A stretch of DNA of 64,000 nt from CBDEVH01 sp965243565. GTDB taxonomy: Bacteria; Pseudomonadota; Gammaproteobacteria; Tethybacterales; Persebacteraceae. Under the pieces are notes generated by a model. That model searched no databases. It had not been told where the DNA came from and was given only the letters and a program-made list of their open reading frames with translations. The stretch is taken from positions 806,001-870,000 of the forward strand of contig OZ251571.1 of assembly GCA_965243565.1 (NCBI GenBank), in the 5' to 3' direction. Positions 17,884-26,941 of this stretch are shown piece after piece; within the stretch, counting starts at the first letter, position 1; each line of letters starts with the position of its first letter. The position numbers and the translations under genes were made by a program.

Positions 17884-19290
17884 TTACAGTAAAAATAGTG
17901 TTGCCATGCCCAAGAAAAATAAAAATCCCAATGAATCCGTTACCACAGAAATAACGACTGTTGTACCCAATGCAGGGTCTCGCCCAAGCCGTTGCATGGT
18001 GATGGGAACGAAAAAACCAGCAATAGCACCGCACAATGCGCACAATGTCATTGCTGCTAGCAAGACAATGGATAAATCCAATCGCTGATAGAGAAAATAA
18101 GCAAATATACCGACCAACCCGCCCCATAGTAGCCCATTAACAATACTTAATTTGGCTTCGTTTTTGATTATATCGACCCAATTATTTGGTTTTATTTGTT
18201 GTAAGGCGAGGGCACGAATGATTAAAGTAGCGGTTTGGTTGCCAATATTGCCACACATCCCTGCAACAATTGGCATTAATACGGCGAGGGCGACTAATTG
18301 TTCTATGCTGGCTTCAAATAAACCAATAATACGAGAGATTAAAATAGCGGCGATGAGGTTGATAAAAAGCCACCACCATCGATTTCTAAAACGCTCACCA
18401 ACGGAGGCAAATAAATCTTCTTTATCAGTAATACCAGCACTGGTCAGCAAATCTGCATTTTGCTCTTCGTGAACATGGTCAAAAACCTCACTAATAATGA
18501 TTCTGCCGATAACTTTGTGTTTTTCGTCAATGACAGGTGCACTGATTAAATCGTAACGTTCAAAAGCACCAACGGCGATATCGATATTAACATCTGTGGT
18601 AAAAGTATGAATATTTTCGGTTATCATGATGTCTTTGGCAATGACATTTGATTCATTCAATAACAAACGCTTAAGCGGTAGGATTCCCGCAAGTCGCTCC
18701 CAATCATCGACAATAAATAATTTATCGCACTGTGATGGCAATGTATGGTTTTTTTGTAACCGTTCTACAATTTTGCCTACTGATTCGAGTTCGCTCGCTA
18801 TAACCGGCTGAAAATCCATCAAAGAGCCGACCGTATTATCTTTAAACGACAAACTGGCACGAATCTCGCTATTACTGCTTAAATTGGCAAGCCGAATAAA
18901 GCGAGCCGCATCGCTTTTGGGCAATTCACGCATCAGCGATGCCACATGGTCTGGATCCATGGTTTTAAGCATGGTAACCATCGTATCGGTTGGGGTTAGT
19001 TCGATTAAATCTTCACAAAGGTTATTTCCAACCTCTAATAAAACTTGTCCAATAACCGAAATATCGATAAGTGGCCAAATAATCTGACGTTTTGACTTTG
19101 AAAGACTTTCTAAAAGATCTGCAACATCGGCTTCGTGTAAAAGCACCAAAGACGATTGAATGATTTTGTGGTTACTCTCAATGGCTTCGGCTGTGATTTC
19201 GTCATCATCAAGATCAGCCAATACATCGGTAATGCGTGATATGGGAGAATCTAATGTGACGACATTAGCGTCTGCTTCTATCGTGCTCAT
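17884..19290 (-). CDS. mgtE: Magnesium transporter MgtE
   Basis: 468 residues with the MgtE order: an N-terminal superhelical domain (about residues 30-135), paired CBS domains (about 140-270; SAPVIDEKHKVIGRI) and five C-terminal membrane helices (about 300-468). PIVAGMCGNIGNQTATLIIRAL is typical of the pore helix (here broken over two blocks: PIVAGMCGN and GNQTATLI). It mediates Mg2+ uptake gated by cytoplasmic Mg2+. No M-box-like leader is apparent in the 6 bp upstream gap, because the gene follows an ABC binding-protein gene. Confidence 0.92.
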   Translation of the reverse strand: MSTIEADANVVTLDSPISRITDVLADLDDDEITAEAIESNHKIIQSSLVLLHEADVADLLESLSKSKRQIIWPLIDISVIGQVLLEVGNNLCEDLIELTPTDTMVTMLKTMDPDHVASLMRELPKSDAARFIRLANLSSNSEIRASLSFKDNTVGSLMDFQPVIASELESVGKIVERLQKNHTLPSQCDKLFIVDDWERLAGILPLKRLLLNESNVIAKDIMITENIHTFTTDVNIDIAVGAFERYDLISAPVIDEKHKVIGRIIISEVFDHVHEEQNADLLTSAGITDKEDLFASVGERFRNRWWWLFINLIAAILISRIIGLFEASIEQLVALAVLMPIVAGMCGNIGNQTATLIIRALALQQIKPNNWVDIIKNEAKLSIVNGLLWGGLVGIFAYFLYQRLDLSIVLLAAMTLCALCGAIAGFFVPITMQRLGRDPALGTTVVISVVTDSLGFLFFLGMATLFLL

Positions 19291-19296
19291 TGCTCA

Positions 19297-20130
19297 CTAC
19301 TTTGTTACCAGATGCTGCCAGTCTCTACTACCAAACCAGTAATTATGACGTTCCACTAAAAAATTATTTTCATGTTGCAGGCGAATCCAATTATTTAAAA
19401 AATTTAAAGTATCAAAATCACCCTTGCGTACAGCCATACCTTGCTGGTTAAATGTCAGCAGTTCTTTGATGGGCTGGTGTAGTTGTTCGGGGTAATCAAT
19501 AGCAGAAAAGGCGGGTTGTGGTGCTGCCGTAATCCATGCGTGAGCATTGCCATTAAGCACTTCTTGCCTTGCAGATGCATCATCATCGAATTGAACCACT
19601 TGTGCCAATGGCAATGTTTCTTTTGTATAAGTCACTGGGAAAGAACCACGCCGCAAGGCAAAAACAATATCCTCTTTATTAAACGCTTCAATCGTGTTGT
19701 AACCCGCATCAATAAGTGATTTATTGGCGACCAAATCGAGACCATTTTTATCGTAAGGAATTGTGAAATTAATTTGAGCGTTGCGGGCAGCAGTAATATA
19801 CATACCGCTGATAATAACATCAAACTTTTTGGCAATTAATGATGGAATAATACCATCCCATGCAGTTGGCACCAGCTCAAGTTCAACATCCAAATCGGCG
19901 GCTAATTTTTTAGCAACATCGACTTCAAAACCGATTAATTCGCCATCATTAGACCGCATTGCCCAAGGCACAAAACTACTGAGACCAACTCGAAGAACAC
20001 CATCGTCTAAAATCTTGTCAATGACGCTGGATTCATCATGTGCCATGGCTGTAGGTGTTACCATCGACAGCATCAAAAAGCCCATTACCACTGCTTTCCC
20101 AAATTTAAAATGACTAATTATTTTATACAT
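19297..20130 (-). CDS. Polar amino-acid ABC transporter substrate-binding protein
   Basis: 277 residues with a signal peptide (about residues 1-30, cleavage likely after AMA). Family 3 solute-binding fold: LRVGLSSFVPWAM, GFEVDVAKKLAADLD, WDGIIPSLIAKKFDVIISGM. It should bind a polar amino acid in the periplasm. The two cognate permeases are divergent at 20324-22005. It precedes mgtE by six bases and may be cotranscribed with it. Confidence 0.88.
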   Translation of the reverse strand: MYKIISHFKFGKAVVMGFLMLSMVTPTAMAHDESSVIDKILDDGVLRVGLSSFVPWAMRSNDGELIGFEVDVAKKLAADLDVELELVPTAWDGIIPSLIAKKFDVIISGMYITAARNAQINFTIPYDKNGLDLVANKSLIDAGYNTIEAFNKEDIVFALRRGSFPVTYTKETLPLAQVVQFDDDASARQEVLNGNAHAWITAAPQPAFSAIDYPEQLHQPIKELLTFNQQGMAVRKGDFDTLNFLNNWIRLQHENNFLVERHNYWFGSRDWQHLVTK

Positions 20131-20203
20131 ATTAACTCCCTATCAGTTGCTTATTATTTTTTGTAAAAGACACTAAAAAGCAGCCTTTTTCTAGCGTAGG
20201 GTA

Positions 20204-20209
20204 ATTATA
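20204..20209 (-). promoter_or_regulatory. Candidate -10 box for the binding-protein gene
   Basis: A perfect TATAAT on the minus strand lies 74 bp before the start at 20130, within a 193 bp divergent intergenic region. No good -35 box is seen at 16-18 bp spacing. The short inverted stretch AAAAAG/CTTTTT at about 20176-20191 lies in the presumed leader. Confidence 0.35.
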
Positions 20210-20323
20210 CCTATATATGATAATCAAGCGTCTATAATACATGACATAATACAGACTTTAAAAAATGTTCAAAAATATTGCTCACGCTTCTTGTTCAAAA
20301 ATTAGTAAATAATTTTTATAACA

Positions 20324-21151
20324 ATGCCTAGAATCAAGAAAAAATTAAGCGTATCTCAACGTCTTCAACGAGCCATTACCGAAAAATACTTTTTGGTATC
20401 GCTGGCTTTGGGGGGATTATTTATTTGGCTAGTGTGGCATGGCATAGAAAATTTTGACTATCGCTGGCGATGGGCTAGGGCATCTCGTCATTTTATCAAA
20501 AAATCCGATGGTGAATGGGTATTAGGTCCTTTGTTTAATGGGCTATTAACCACGCTTGAAATTTCATTTTATGCCATTGTAATTTCAACCATTATTGCCA
20601 TTGTGCTAACTGTAATGCGTCTATCATTAAAACACTCGCTACGTTTTATATCGTTGATGTATGTTAACTTTATGCGCAGTACACCACTATTGGTACAACT
20701 ATACTTACTTTATTTTATGTTAGGCAACGTCATCGGTTTAGAGCGTTTTCAATCGGGAGTATTGGCACTGGCTTTATTTGAAGCAGCGTTTATTGCCGAA
20801 ATATTTCGATCATCCGTTATCAATGTATCGCAAAACTACATTGACGCTGCCAAAGCATTGGGGCTTACCAAGCTACAAACATGGCGTTTTGTCATTGTGC
20901 CACGGGCACTACCGCTTATACTGCCGGCATTGGCAAACACCTTTGTTGGTTTAATCAAACATTCATCCATTATAACCATTGTTGCCATTAACGATTTAAC
21001 CGACGTAGCGCGCAATTTAATATCAGAAACATTTTTGGTATTAGAAATATGGTTTATTGTTGGTGGCTTATATTTAATCATCTGTTTTCCGTTGGCATGG
21101 TTGATTAAAAAATGGGAATATCGTTTATTAAAAAGGGTTGATTCCCAATGA
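20324..21151 (+). CDS. Polar amino-acid ABC transporter permease 1
   Basis: 275 residues of the HisM/GlnP type. Predicted membrane helices include an N-terminal one at about 23-42 and a cluster from 70 to 260. YVNFMRSTPLLVQLYLLYF is the family block and EAAFIAEIFRSSV with AAKALGLTKLQTW is the ATPase-contact (EAA) loop. It overlaps the next permease gene by four bases (ATGA). No ATP-binding subunit gene is adjacent. Confidence 0.88.
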   Translation: MPRIKKKLSVSQRLQRAITEKYFLVSLALGGLFIWLVWHGIENFDYRWRWARASRHFIKKSDGEWVLGPLFNGLLTTLEISFYAIVISTIIAIVLTVMRLSLKHSLRFISLMYVNFMRSTPLLVQLYLLYFMLGNVIGLERFQSGVLALALFEAAFIAEIFRSSVINVSQNYIDAAKALGLTKLQTWRFVIVPRALPLILPALANTFVGLIKHSSIITIVAINDLTDVARNLISETFLVLEIWFIVGGLYLIICFPLAWLIKKWEYRLLKRVDSQ

Positions 21152-22005
21152 ACATAGCTCGAGCCAACCGCTGGAATTGGGTAGATTTTGCCATTGTCGG
21201 TGGTGTGTTATTTGCCTTGTGGCTTATCGTGTGGAGAGCCGAACAAACACTACACTATAACTGGGGCTGGGAAGTCCCGCTTTCTTATATATTTAATGAA
21301 ACTGAAAAAGGGTGGCGGGCAGGGCTGCTGTGGCAAGGTTTTATGATTAGCTTGCGTTTGCTTTTTTGGGCAGGGATATTTTCATTAATCATTGGTTTTA
21401 TGGTGGCATTGATGGCTTTGTCTAAACTATCGATACTACGGTGGTTTGCGACCATCTATGTTGAAGGCTTACGTCATTTACCGCCAATCGTTTTTATATT
21501 TATATTTTTCTTTTTTATCAGCTCACAAGTAAGCGATACAGCCGCTTGGGAATGGATATTATCCATACTATCTGACAATGTGCTTTTTGAATTTTTATTA
21601 GGTGATTCAAAAAGCATAGACAACCTATTAAAAGGCATATTGTGCTTGGCATTATTTGAAGCAACATTTATGGCAGAAGTCATACGAGGCGGTATATTAT
21701 CCATACCCCAAAGCCAGTGGGACGGTGGCGAAAGTCTTGGCTTGCCCAAATGGCAAATATTTATATTTATTATTATTCCGCAAGTCATTCGTAAAATTGC
21801 AGTGCCTTTGGTGGGGCAATTAATTCTATTATTAAAAAATTCTTCTCTTCTATCGATTATTTCTATTCAAGAACTCAGCTTTAGCGGTCAGGAAACAGCG
21901 GTATCCACCCAACATATATTTGAAACATGGTTATTATTAGCTGGGCTATACATGATACTATGTTTTCCATTAATCGGTTTGGCGGGTTATCTATCAAAAA
22001 AATAA
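21148..22005 (+). CDS. Polar amino-acid ABC transporter permease 2
   Basis: 285 residues, second permease of the pair. It has the EAA-type loop EATFMAEVIRGGILSIPQSQ then GESLGLPKWQ and multiple hydrophobic helices. The GLRHLPPIVFIFIFFFF segment corresponds to the RSTPLLVQ block of the partner. Both permeases have a long region between helices 1 and 2 that carries Trp-rich sequence. The cas9-tracrRNA region follows, so an ATPase subunit must come from elsewhere in the genome. Confidence 0.87.
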   Translation: MNIARANRWNWVDFAIVGGVLFALWLIVWRAEQTLHYNWGWEVPLSYIFNETEKGWRAGLLWQGFMISLRLLFWAGIFSLIIGFMVALMALSKLSILRWFATIYVEGLRHLPPIVFIFIFFFFISSQVSDTAAWEWILSILSDNVLFEFLLGDSKSIDNLLKGILCLALFEATFMAEVIRGGILSIPQSQWDGGESLGLPKWQIFIFIIIPQVIRKIAVPLVGQLILLLKNSSLLSIISIQELSFSGQETAVSTQHIFETWLLLAGLYMILCFPLIGLAGYLSKK

Positions 22006-22072
22006 AATCATTGCCATTATTTCAGTTGATGGCTATACAAAGCATGTGGTTTTATGTAGGGGATTCGCTGTA

Positions 22073-22098
22073 GGCTTTTTGCTTTAAAGCAAAAAGCC
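22073..22098. repeat. 26 bp perfect palindrome overlapping tracrRNA terminator
   Basis: GGCTTTTTGCTTT is followed directly by its reverse complement AAAGCAAAAAGCC, a 26 bp dyad. It lies after the second permease and shares its last bases with the T-tract and stem of the tracrRNA terminator. It may end permease transcription. Confidence 0.6.
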
Positions 22099-22113
22099 CG
22101 CCCGAAGGCAGGC
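22091..22113 (-). terminator. Intrinsic terminator of tracrRNA
   Basis: On the minus strand GCCTGCC (22113-22107), tetraloop TTCG and GGCGGGC form a 7 bp stem with one G-U pair, followed by TTTTT (22095-22091). A textbook Rho-independent terminator with a UUCG loop. Confidence 0.88.
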
Positions 22114-22174
22114 TTAGGATAATGAGAATTCCTCTTGTTAATCCTAACAAAAAAATGAACCCCAATTCTTAGTT
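22091..22174 (-). ncRNA. tracrRNA for type II-C Cas9
   Basis: On the minus strand the RNA begins near ACTAAGAATTGGGG (22173-22160), perfectly complementary over 14 bases to the crRNA-sense repeat. After a U-rich bulge, GTTAGGATTAAC (about 22148-22137) can pair with repeat bases 1-11 (GTTGTCCTAGC) with G-U pairs and one bulge. This gives a lower-stem, bulge, upper-stem duplex as in Neisseria Cas9 guides. A small GAG/CTC hairpin and a GC-rich terminator follow, for a total of about 84 nt. It is divergent from cas9. The 5' end is inferred from the -10 position. Confidence 0.82.
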
Positions 22175-22180
22175 GCACCC

Positions 22181-22189
22181 ATTGTAACA
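22181..22189 (-). promoter_or_regulatory. Extended -10 promoter of tracrRNA
   Basis: The minus strand reads TGTTACAAT, an extended -10 (TGn plus TACAAT), ending seven bases before the anti-repeat. Transcription would start at about 22173-22174. No -35 consensus is evident, as expected for an extended -10 promoter. Confidence 0.65.
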
Positions 22190-22222
22190 TTATTTACGAT
22201 TCGATTCTTTCTTTTATGTTAT

Positions 22223-22230
22223 TATATTAT
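22223..22230 (+). promoter_or_regulatory. Candidate -10 region for cas operon
   Basis: TATATTAT, offering TATATT or TATTAT, lies about 32 bp before the cas9 ATG. A weak GAAAGG ribosome-binding site lies 8-13 bases before the start. The -35 region is not clear. Confidence 0.35.
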
Positions 22231-22261
22231 TGAGTTTAATTTAAAAAAGAAAGGCAATAGC

Positions 22262-25200
22262 ATGAAATACAGATTAGGTTTGGATCTTGGCACTAACTCC
22301 ATCGGTTGGGGTATTTTAGAAGAAGACGATAACGGCAAGGTATGTCAAATTATAGATTCAGGTGTACGCATATTTAATGACGGTCGAGTAGATAAAACAA
22401 AATCGACTTTAGCCGCTGAACGGCGTGATTCCCGCGGTGCTCGCCGTCTCCGAGACCGTTTTTTACAACGTCAAAAATTCTTAATAGAGCAGTTAACGCA
22501 AGCTGGTTTATTCCCTCAACAAGAAGAAAGCCGCCTAAAATTACAAAAAGAAAACCCCTTGAGATTACGCGCACTGGCATTGAGTGAAAAATTAGAACCT
22601 TACCAATTAGGCAGAGCCTTATTTCACATAAACCAACGGCGTGGCTTTAAAAGCAACCGAAAAGACAAAAGCGAAGAAACCACCAGCGGCAAAGTATCAC
22701 GCTCAATACAGCGTTTATTATGCGAAATGCAGTTAATAGATGGCGACAACGACAGCGACAATGCGCAAAAAAGCGGTTTAGACAAACTTGCCAGTAACCC
22801 ACAGCGTAGTTATGGTCAATTTTTATGGGAAAGACAAACAGCAGGCAAACCCACGCGTGCGCGCCCCGGCTATGGCGACAAAGGCGACCTTTACGATGTA
22901 TATCCCAACCGTGATTTATACCTTGACGAATTTCATAAAATTTGGGACAAACAAGCCTCGTTTTATCCCACGTTATTAACCAACGCATTAAAACAAAAAT
23001 TTAAAGGCATCATTTTTAAGCAACTCCCGTTGCGACCCCAAACAGTTGGTAGATGCACTTATATGCCAAAAGAAAACCGCAGCTATCGGGCGATGCCGTG
23101 CTTTCAGCGTTATCGCCTTTACCAAGAAGTAAATAATTTGGAATGGCGGGATACACATGGAGAAAATTACAAATTGCGAGATTACCCCGATGCCCGTAAT
23201 GCCATTATTAACCTATTAGAAAACCCCAGCAATAAAAAAAACCCAACGCCCAATAATGCAGAAGTTAGTTTTACGGCGATAAAAAAAATCATTAAAGAAC
23301 AAAAAATCACCGAAGGCAATTTTGAATTTAATTTTGAAGGCGAAAAACGCAAAGGTTTTGACAGTAATATAACTTCACACATTATGCAACACGATAAATA
23401 TATCGGGCAACAATGGCATGATTGGTCATTAGAACAACAAGATGATTTTATTGCCACTATATTAAGCGATGCCAGCGATGAGGATGTTGTAAAAGAACTG
23501 CAAGAACGATTTAATTTAAGCGAAGAAAAAGCCAAAAGCTGTATTGTTGCCCCATTGGCAGATGGCACAAGTAGTATCTCACAAAAAGCCGCACTATACC
23601 TTTTGGAAAAACTGCGTGATGGTATTAGCGATGCCGAAGGCGAAATAATATTGCCCACACAAGACAAAGCAGCAGCCTGTGTAGCGGCTGAAGTACCAGA
23701 ATTTATTGACCCTATGCGTCGTCCAAAAAATAGTGAGGGAGATTTTAACCCACTACCCCAATTGCCTTACTACGGTGAGGCTTTTCGCGATGGGCGACAC
23801 ATTATCCCCGGCACTGGCGATGAAAAAGACAAAGACAATGATTTAAAGTATTATGGTGGCATTACCAACCCGACCGTCCATATTGCGCTTAATCAAATGC
23901 AAAAAGTAGTTAATGAGTTGATTTGTCGCTATAAGCACCCGCATTCTATAGCCATTGAATTGGGTAGAGATTTACCTGAAGGCAAAGAATACCGTTCTCA
24001 ATTTGATAAAGTACAAGCCGAAAACCAAACTAAAAACCACGCATTAAATGGCAGATTAGAAGAATTAGGCATAACCCCTAATAAAGACAATCGCCTACGT
24101 TTACAACTGTGGCAGGAACAACAAGAAGTATGTATTTATACGGGAGAACACATTGGCGTTGCCGAGTTATTTAGCAATGATTACGAAGTTGACCATATCA
24201 TTCCGTTTAGTTTTTCGCTAGATGACAGCACCGCCAATAAAGTAGTATGCACACTGGCAGCCAACCGCAAAAAAGGCAACCAAACCCCGTGGGGTGCTTT
24301 TGGCGAGCAAGATGACTGGAGCGGAATTTACGACAGAGCCAAAGATATTAAATGTACAAAAAAAACTTACAACCGCAAAAAAAAGAAGTGGGAAGAAAAC
24401 AAATTTAACAATAAACTATGGCGGTTTGAAAAAGACGCATTAAAAAAATGGCAAGAAGACTATGGAGATGATTTTTTAGCCCGTCACCTCAACGACAACC
24501 GATATATCTCTAAAGTGGCAAAAGAATATTTAGAATGTATTTGCCATATTGACCGCATTGATGTTGTAACAGGGCATTTAACCGCTTTATTACGCAGGCA
24601 TTGGGGCTTAGACAGCCTGTTACCCGCACAGTTAGAGGGGGAAACAGGGTATCAAAAAAACCGCAACGACCATCGCCACCACGCAATAGACGCTATGGTA
24701 ATAGCCACCACCAATAAAAGCACCTTACAAAAAATAGCGACAGCAGCCAACCGTGCACAAGACATAGAAGCGCACACGCTTTTTGTTAAAGACGCCAATG
24801 GCAAAAGTGCAATTGACCCCTGGTCTGAATTTCGTCAGGATGTTGATACTGCCGTTGACAATATTATTGTTTCGCACAAACCACGGCGAAAAAAACAAGG
24901 ACAATTACACAAAGAATCCGCCTACGGTATAATCGACAAAGAATTACGGGCAACGCATGACGATACCCCCATAAAAACAAAAGTTGTTATACGAAAAAGC
25001 ATCAACAGTTTTGAAACAGAAAAACATGTACAAGAAATTAGAAACCCCCATTTGCGAGAAGAATTTTTAAACGCCTTTACAACCGCCACCGCAATAGGCA
25101 AAAAAGGGAATGATGCAGTGCAAGCATTAGCCAAAGAAAAAGGCATACGCCATTTACGCGTAGAAGTGACTAAAACTATTCAGCCCATTCGTGATAAAAA

Positions 25201-25627
25201 CAATGCCATTTATAAAGGTGTTGAACTTCAGAACAATTGGGCTACCGAAATTTATGAAACCAAGCACCCCATCAATAATACGATTAAATGGAAAGAGGTA
25301 GTCATTCCGATGTTTGAGGCTGCCAAACAAACATTTCAAGCCGGTGTTAGCCATCGCCCCCACCCCACCGCCAAACTAATTATGAGGTTGTGTATTAACG
25401 ATATGCTTGAAATTGAAATAAATGGAAGTAAACGCCTAATGCGTGTTCATAAAATGTCTGAGGGGGATATTTTTATTTGCGAACCACAAATTGCCAATGT
25501 TGCCAACCGTGCCAAAGATTTAGTTAAATCTAAGAGATGTCTGCGATGTAGTGCCTCTACATTGCAAACACTCAATGCAAAAAAAGTGCATGTTAGCCCA
25601 ACAGGTCGCGTCCGTTACGACCAATAA
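22262..25627 (+). CDS. cas9: CRISPR-associated endonuclease Cas9 (type II-C)
   Basis: 1121 residues, in the compact II-C size range. RuvC-I is LGLDLGTNSIGWGI with catalytic Asp8. The Arg-rich bridge helix is at about 54-74 (RRDSRGARRLRDRF). RuvC-II is AIELGRD with Glu566; HNH is YEVDHIIPFS with His645, followed by ANRKKGNQ supplying the Asn; RuvC-III is RHHAIDAMV with His806/807 and Asp810. The C-terminal SPTGRVRYD end is typical of II-C PAM-interacting domains. All catalytic residues are present, so it should cut DNA. It is first of cas9-cas1-cas2; cas1 starts six bases later. No cas4 or csn2 is present, which fits II-C. Confidence 0.97.
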   Translation: MKYRLGLDLGTNSIGWGILEEDDNGKVCQIIDSGVRIFNDGRVDKTKSTLAAERRDSRGARRLRDRFLQRQKFLIEQLTQAGLFPQQEESRLKLQKENPLRLRALALSEKLEPYQLGRALFHINQRRGFKSNRKDKSEETTSGKVSRSIQRLLCEMQLIDGDNDSDNAQKSGLDKLASNPQRSYGQFLWERQTAGKPTRARPGYGDKGDLYDVYPNRDLYLDEFHKIWDKQASFYPTLLTNALKQKFKGIIFKQLPLRPQTVGRCTYMPKENRSYRAMPCFQRYRLYQEVNNLEWRDTHGENYKLRDYPDARNAIINLLENPSNKKNPTPNNAEVSFTAIKKIIKEQKITEGNFEFNFEGEKRKGFDSNITSHIMQHDKYIGQQWHDWSLEQQDDFIATILSDASDEDVVKELQERFNLSEEKAKSCIVAPLADGTSSISQKAALYLLEKLRDGISDAEGEIILPTQDKAAACVAAEVPEFIDPMRRPKNSEGDFNPLPQLPYYGEAFRDGRHIIPGTGDEKDKDNDLKYYGGITNPTVHIALNQMQKVVNELICRYKHPHSIAIELGRDLPEGKEYRSQFDKVQAENQTKNHALNGRLEELGITPNKDNRLRLQLWQEQQEVCIYTGEHIGVAELFSNDYEVDHIIPFSFSLDDSTANKVVCTLAANRKKGNQTPWGAFGEQDDWSGIYDRAKDIKCTKKTYNRKKKKWEENKFNNKLWRFEKDALKKWQEDYGDDFLARHLNDNRYISKVAKEYLECICHIDRIDVVTGHLTALLRRHWGLDSLLPAQLEGETGYQKNRNDHRHHAIDAMVIATTNKSTLQKIATAANRAQDIEAHTLFVKDANGKSAIDPWSEFRQDVDTAVDNIIVSHKPRRKKQGQLHKESAYGIIDKELRATHDDTPIKTKVVIRKSINSFETEKHVQEIRNPHLREEFLNAFTTATAIGKKGNDAVQALAKEKGIRHLRVEVTKTIQPIRDKNNAIYKGVELQNNWATEIYETKHPINNTIKWKEVVIPMFEAAKQTFQAGVSHRPHPTAKLIMRLCINDMLEIEINGSKRLMRVHKMSEGDIFICEPQIANVANRAKDLVKSKRCLRCSASTLQTLNAKKVHVSPTGRVRYDQ

Positions 25628-25633
25628 AACGGC

Positions 25634-26563
25634 ATGCCCGATCAAATTGTTGAAATCACACAAACAGGACTCTGGTTAAATAAATTTAGAGGTTTTATTC
25701 AGATTAATGAAAAAGACAATGTTATTGCCAGAATCCCTAGCGATGACGTTTTGGCATTAATTATATCTACCCCGGGTTGTTCGCTTTCTACTGTTTTGAT
25801 TGACGAATTATGCCAAGATAATATCCCTATTGTTATCTGTGGGCGTAATTATTTACCATCCTCTTTTGTGTTACCGGTGCAAGGTAAAAACCGTCAATTC
25901 GAAGTTATGCAAGCGCAAGTTGCTTTATCAGAACCCAAGCGCAAACGTGCATGGCAAACCTTAGTACAGGCTAAAATCCGCAACCAAGCAATGGTACTGA
26001 CCTACGCTGGCAAAGATGCCACCGCCCTATATGCTTTAGCCAATAAAACACGGTCGGGCGACCCTGAAAATTGCGAAGCACAAGCCGCTAGATTATACTG
26101 GCGACGCTTATTTGGCAATGAATTTCGCCGCGACAAAGAAGCCAAAGGCATTAATGCCGCATTAAATTATTGTTATGCCATTATTCGTGCCTGCATAGCC
26201 CGTGCTGTTGTTAGTGCAGGGTTGCACCCTAGCTTTAGCCTGCACCATAAAAACCCTAGCAACCCTTTAAACCTTGTAGATGATTTAATAGAACCGTTTA
26301 GACCAATGGCAGATTGCTTGGTTTGGCGACAGCAACAAAAATTGCACGAAGATTTATCACCCAAAACCAAACCGCTTTTATCCGTTATAACCCAGCTACC
26401 AGTAGTATTTAATAGCGAAAGTTCACCGTTATCGTTTGCTACTGTTAAATTTTGTCGCAATATTACGCACTATATGTCAATGGACAATGTGCAATTAATA
26501 ACGCCCTCTATGCCGACATTATTGGAGTTTGAAAGTTTAATTATTGATAACACGGATGCTTAG
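25634..26563 (+). CDS. cas1: CRISPR integrase Cas1
   Basis: 309 residues, the type II Cas1 size. The metal-binding residues are recognisable: Glu in NCEAQAARLYW, His in LHHKNPSNPLNLVDDL and Asp just after, in the usual order. With Cas2 it integrates new spacers. It lies six bases after cas9 and overlaps cas2 by eight bases, consistent with one operon. Confidence 0.96.
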   Translation: MPDQIVEITQTGLWLNKFRGFIQINEKDNVIARIPSDDVLALIISTPGCSLSTVLIDELCQDNIPIVICGRNYLPSSFVLPVQGKNRQFEVMQAQVALSEPKRKRAWQTLVQAKIRNQAMVLTYAGKDATALYALANKTRSGDPENCEAQAARLYWRRLFGNEFRRDKEAKGINAALNYCYAIIRACIARAVVSAGLHPSFSLHHKNPSNPLNLVDDLIEPFRPMADCLVWRQQQKLHEDLSPKTKPLLSVITQLPVVFNSESSPLSFATVKFCRNITHYMSMDNVQLITPSMPTLLEFESLIIDNTDA

Positions 26564-26879
26564 TCCTTACCGAATTATGTGGCTATATGTTATGTTTGAT
26601 CTACCTGTCATGACCAAAAAAGAGCGAGATGCTGCTACGGCTTTTCGTAATAATTTGTTGAATTATGGTTTTAAAATGGCACAATTTTCGGTATATTACA
26701 AATATTGTAGTTCGGTTGAAAAGTCTGATTCTATTTCACGCCAAATGAAACCGCATATTCCGCTTGGCGGAAAAGTGGACATACTAACCATTACTGACAA
26801 ACAGTTTTCTAATATGGAACGATTCTATGGAATTACGAAAAAAAAAGTTGATAGCAAGCAACAATTACACCTGTTTTAA
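26556..26879 (+). CDS. cas2: CRISPR-associated endoribonuclease-fold protein Cas2
   Basis: 107 residues from ATG at 26556, overlapping the cas1 stop by eight bases; a start four codons earlier is possible. The ferredoxin-like opening MWLYVMFDLPVMTKKER carries the conserved Asp, and the closing strand region VDILTITDKQF is typical. It is the structural partner of Cas1 in adaptation. The array begins 62 bp downstream. Confidence 0.95.
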   Translation: MLSPYRIMWLYVMFDLPVMTKKERDAATAFRNNLLNYGFKMAQFSVYYKYCSSVEKSDSISRQMKPHIPLGGKVDILTITDKQFSNMERFYGITKKKVDSKQQLHLF

Positions 26880-26882
26880 CCG

Positions 26883-26910
26883 TTTTTCTCCTGCCGAAAC
26901 AGGAGAAAAA
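26883..26910. other. Stem-loop between cas2 and the CRISPR array
   Basis: TTTTTCTCCTG, loop CCGAAA, CAGGAGAAAAA: an 11 bp perfect stem starting four bases after the cas2 stop. The T-run is on the 5' side and the A-run on the 3' side on both strands, so it is not a classical intrinsic terminator in either direction. It could still pause or end cas mRNA, or protect the 3' end of the oppositely transcribed array. Confidence 0.6.
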
Positions 26911-26941
26911 CAAAGAAAATTCAGCCCCTTATATGCTATCT

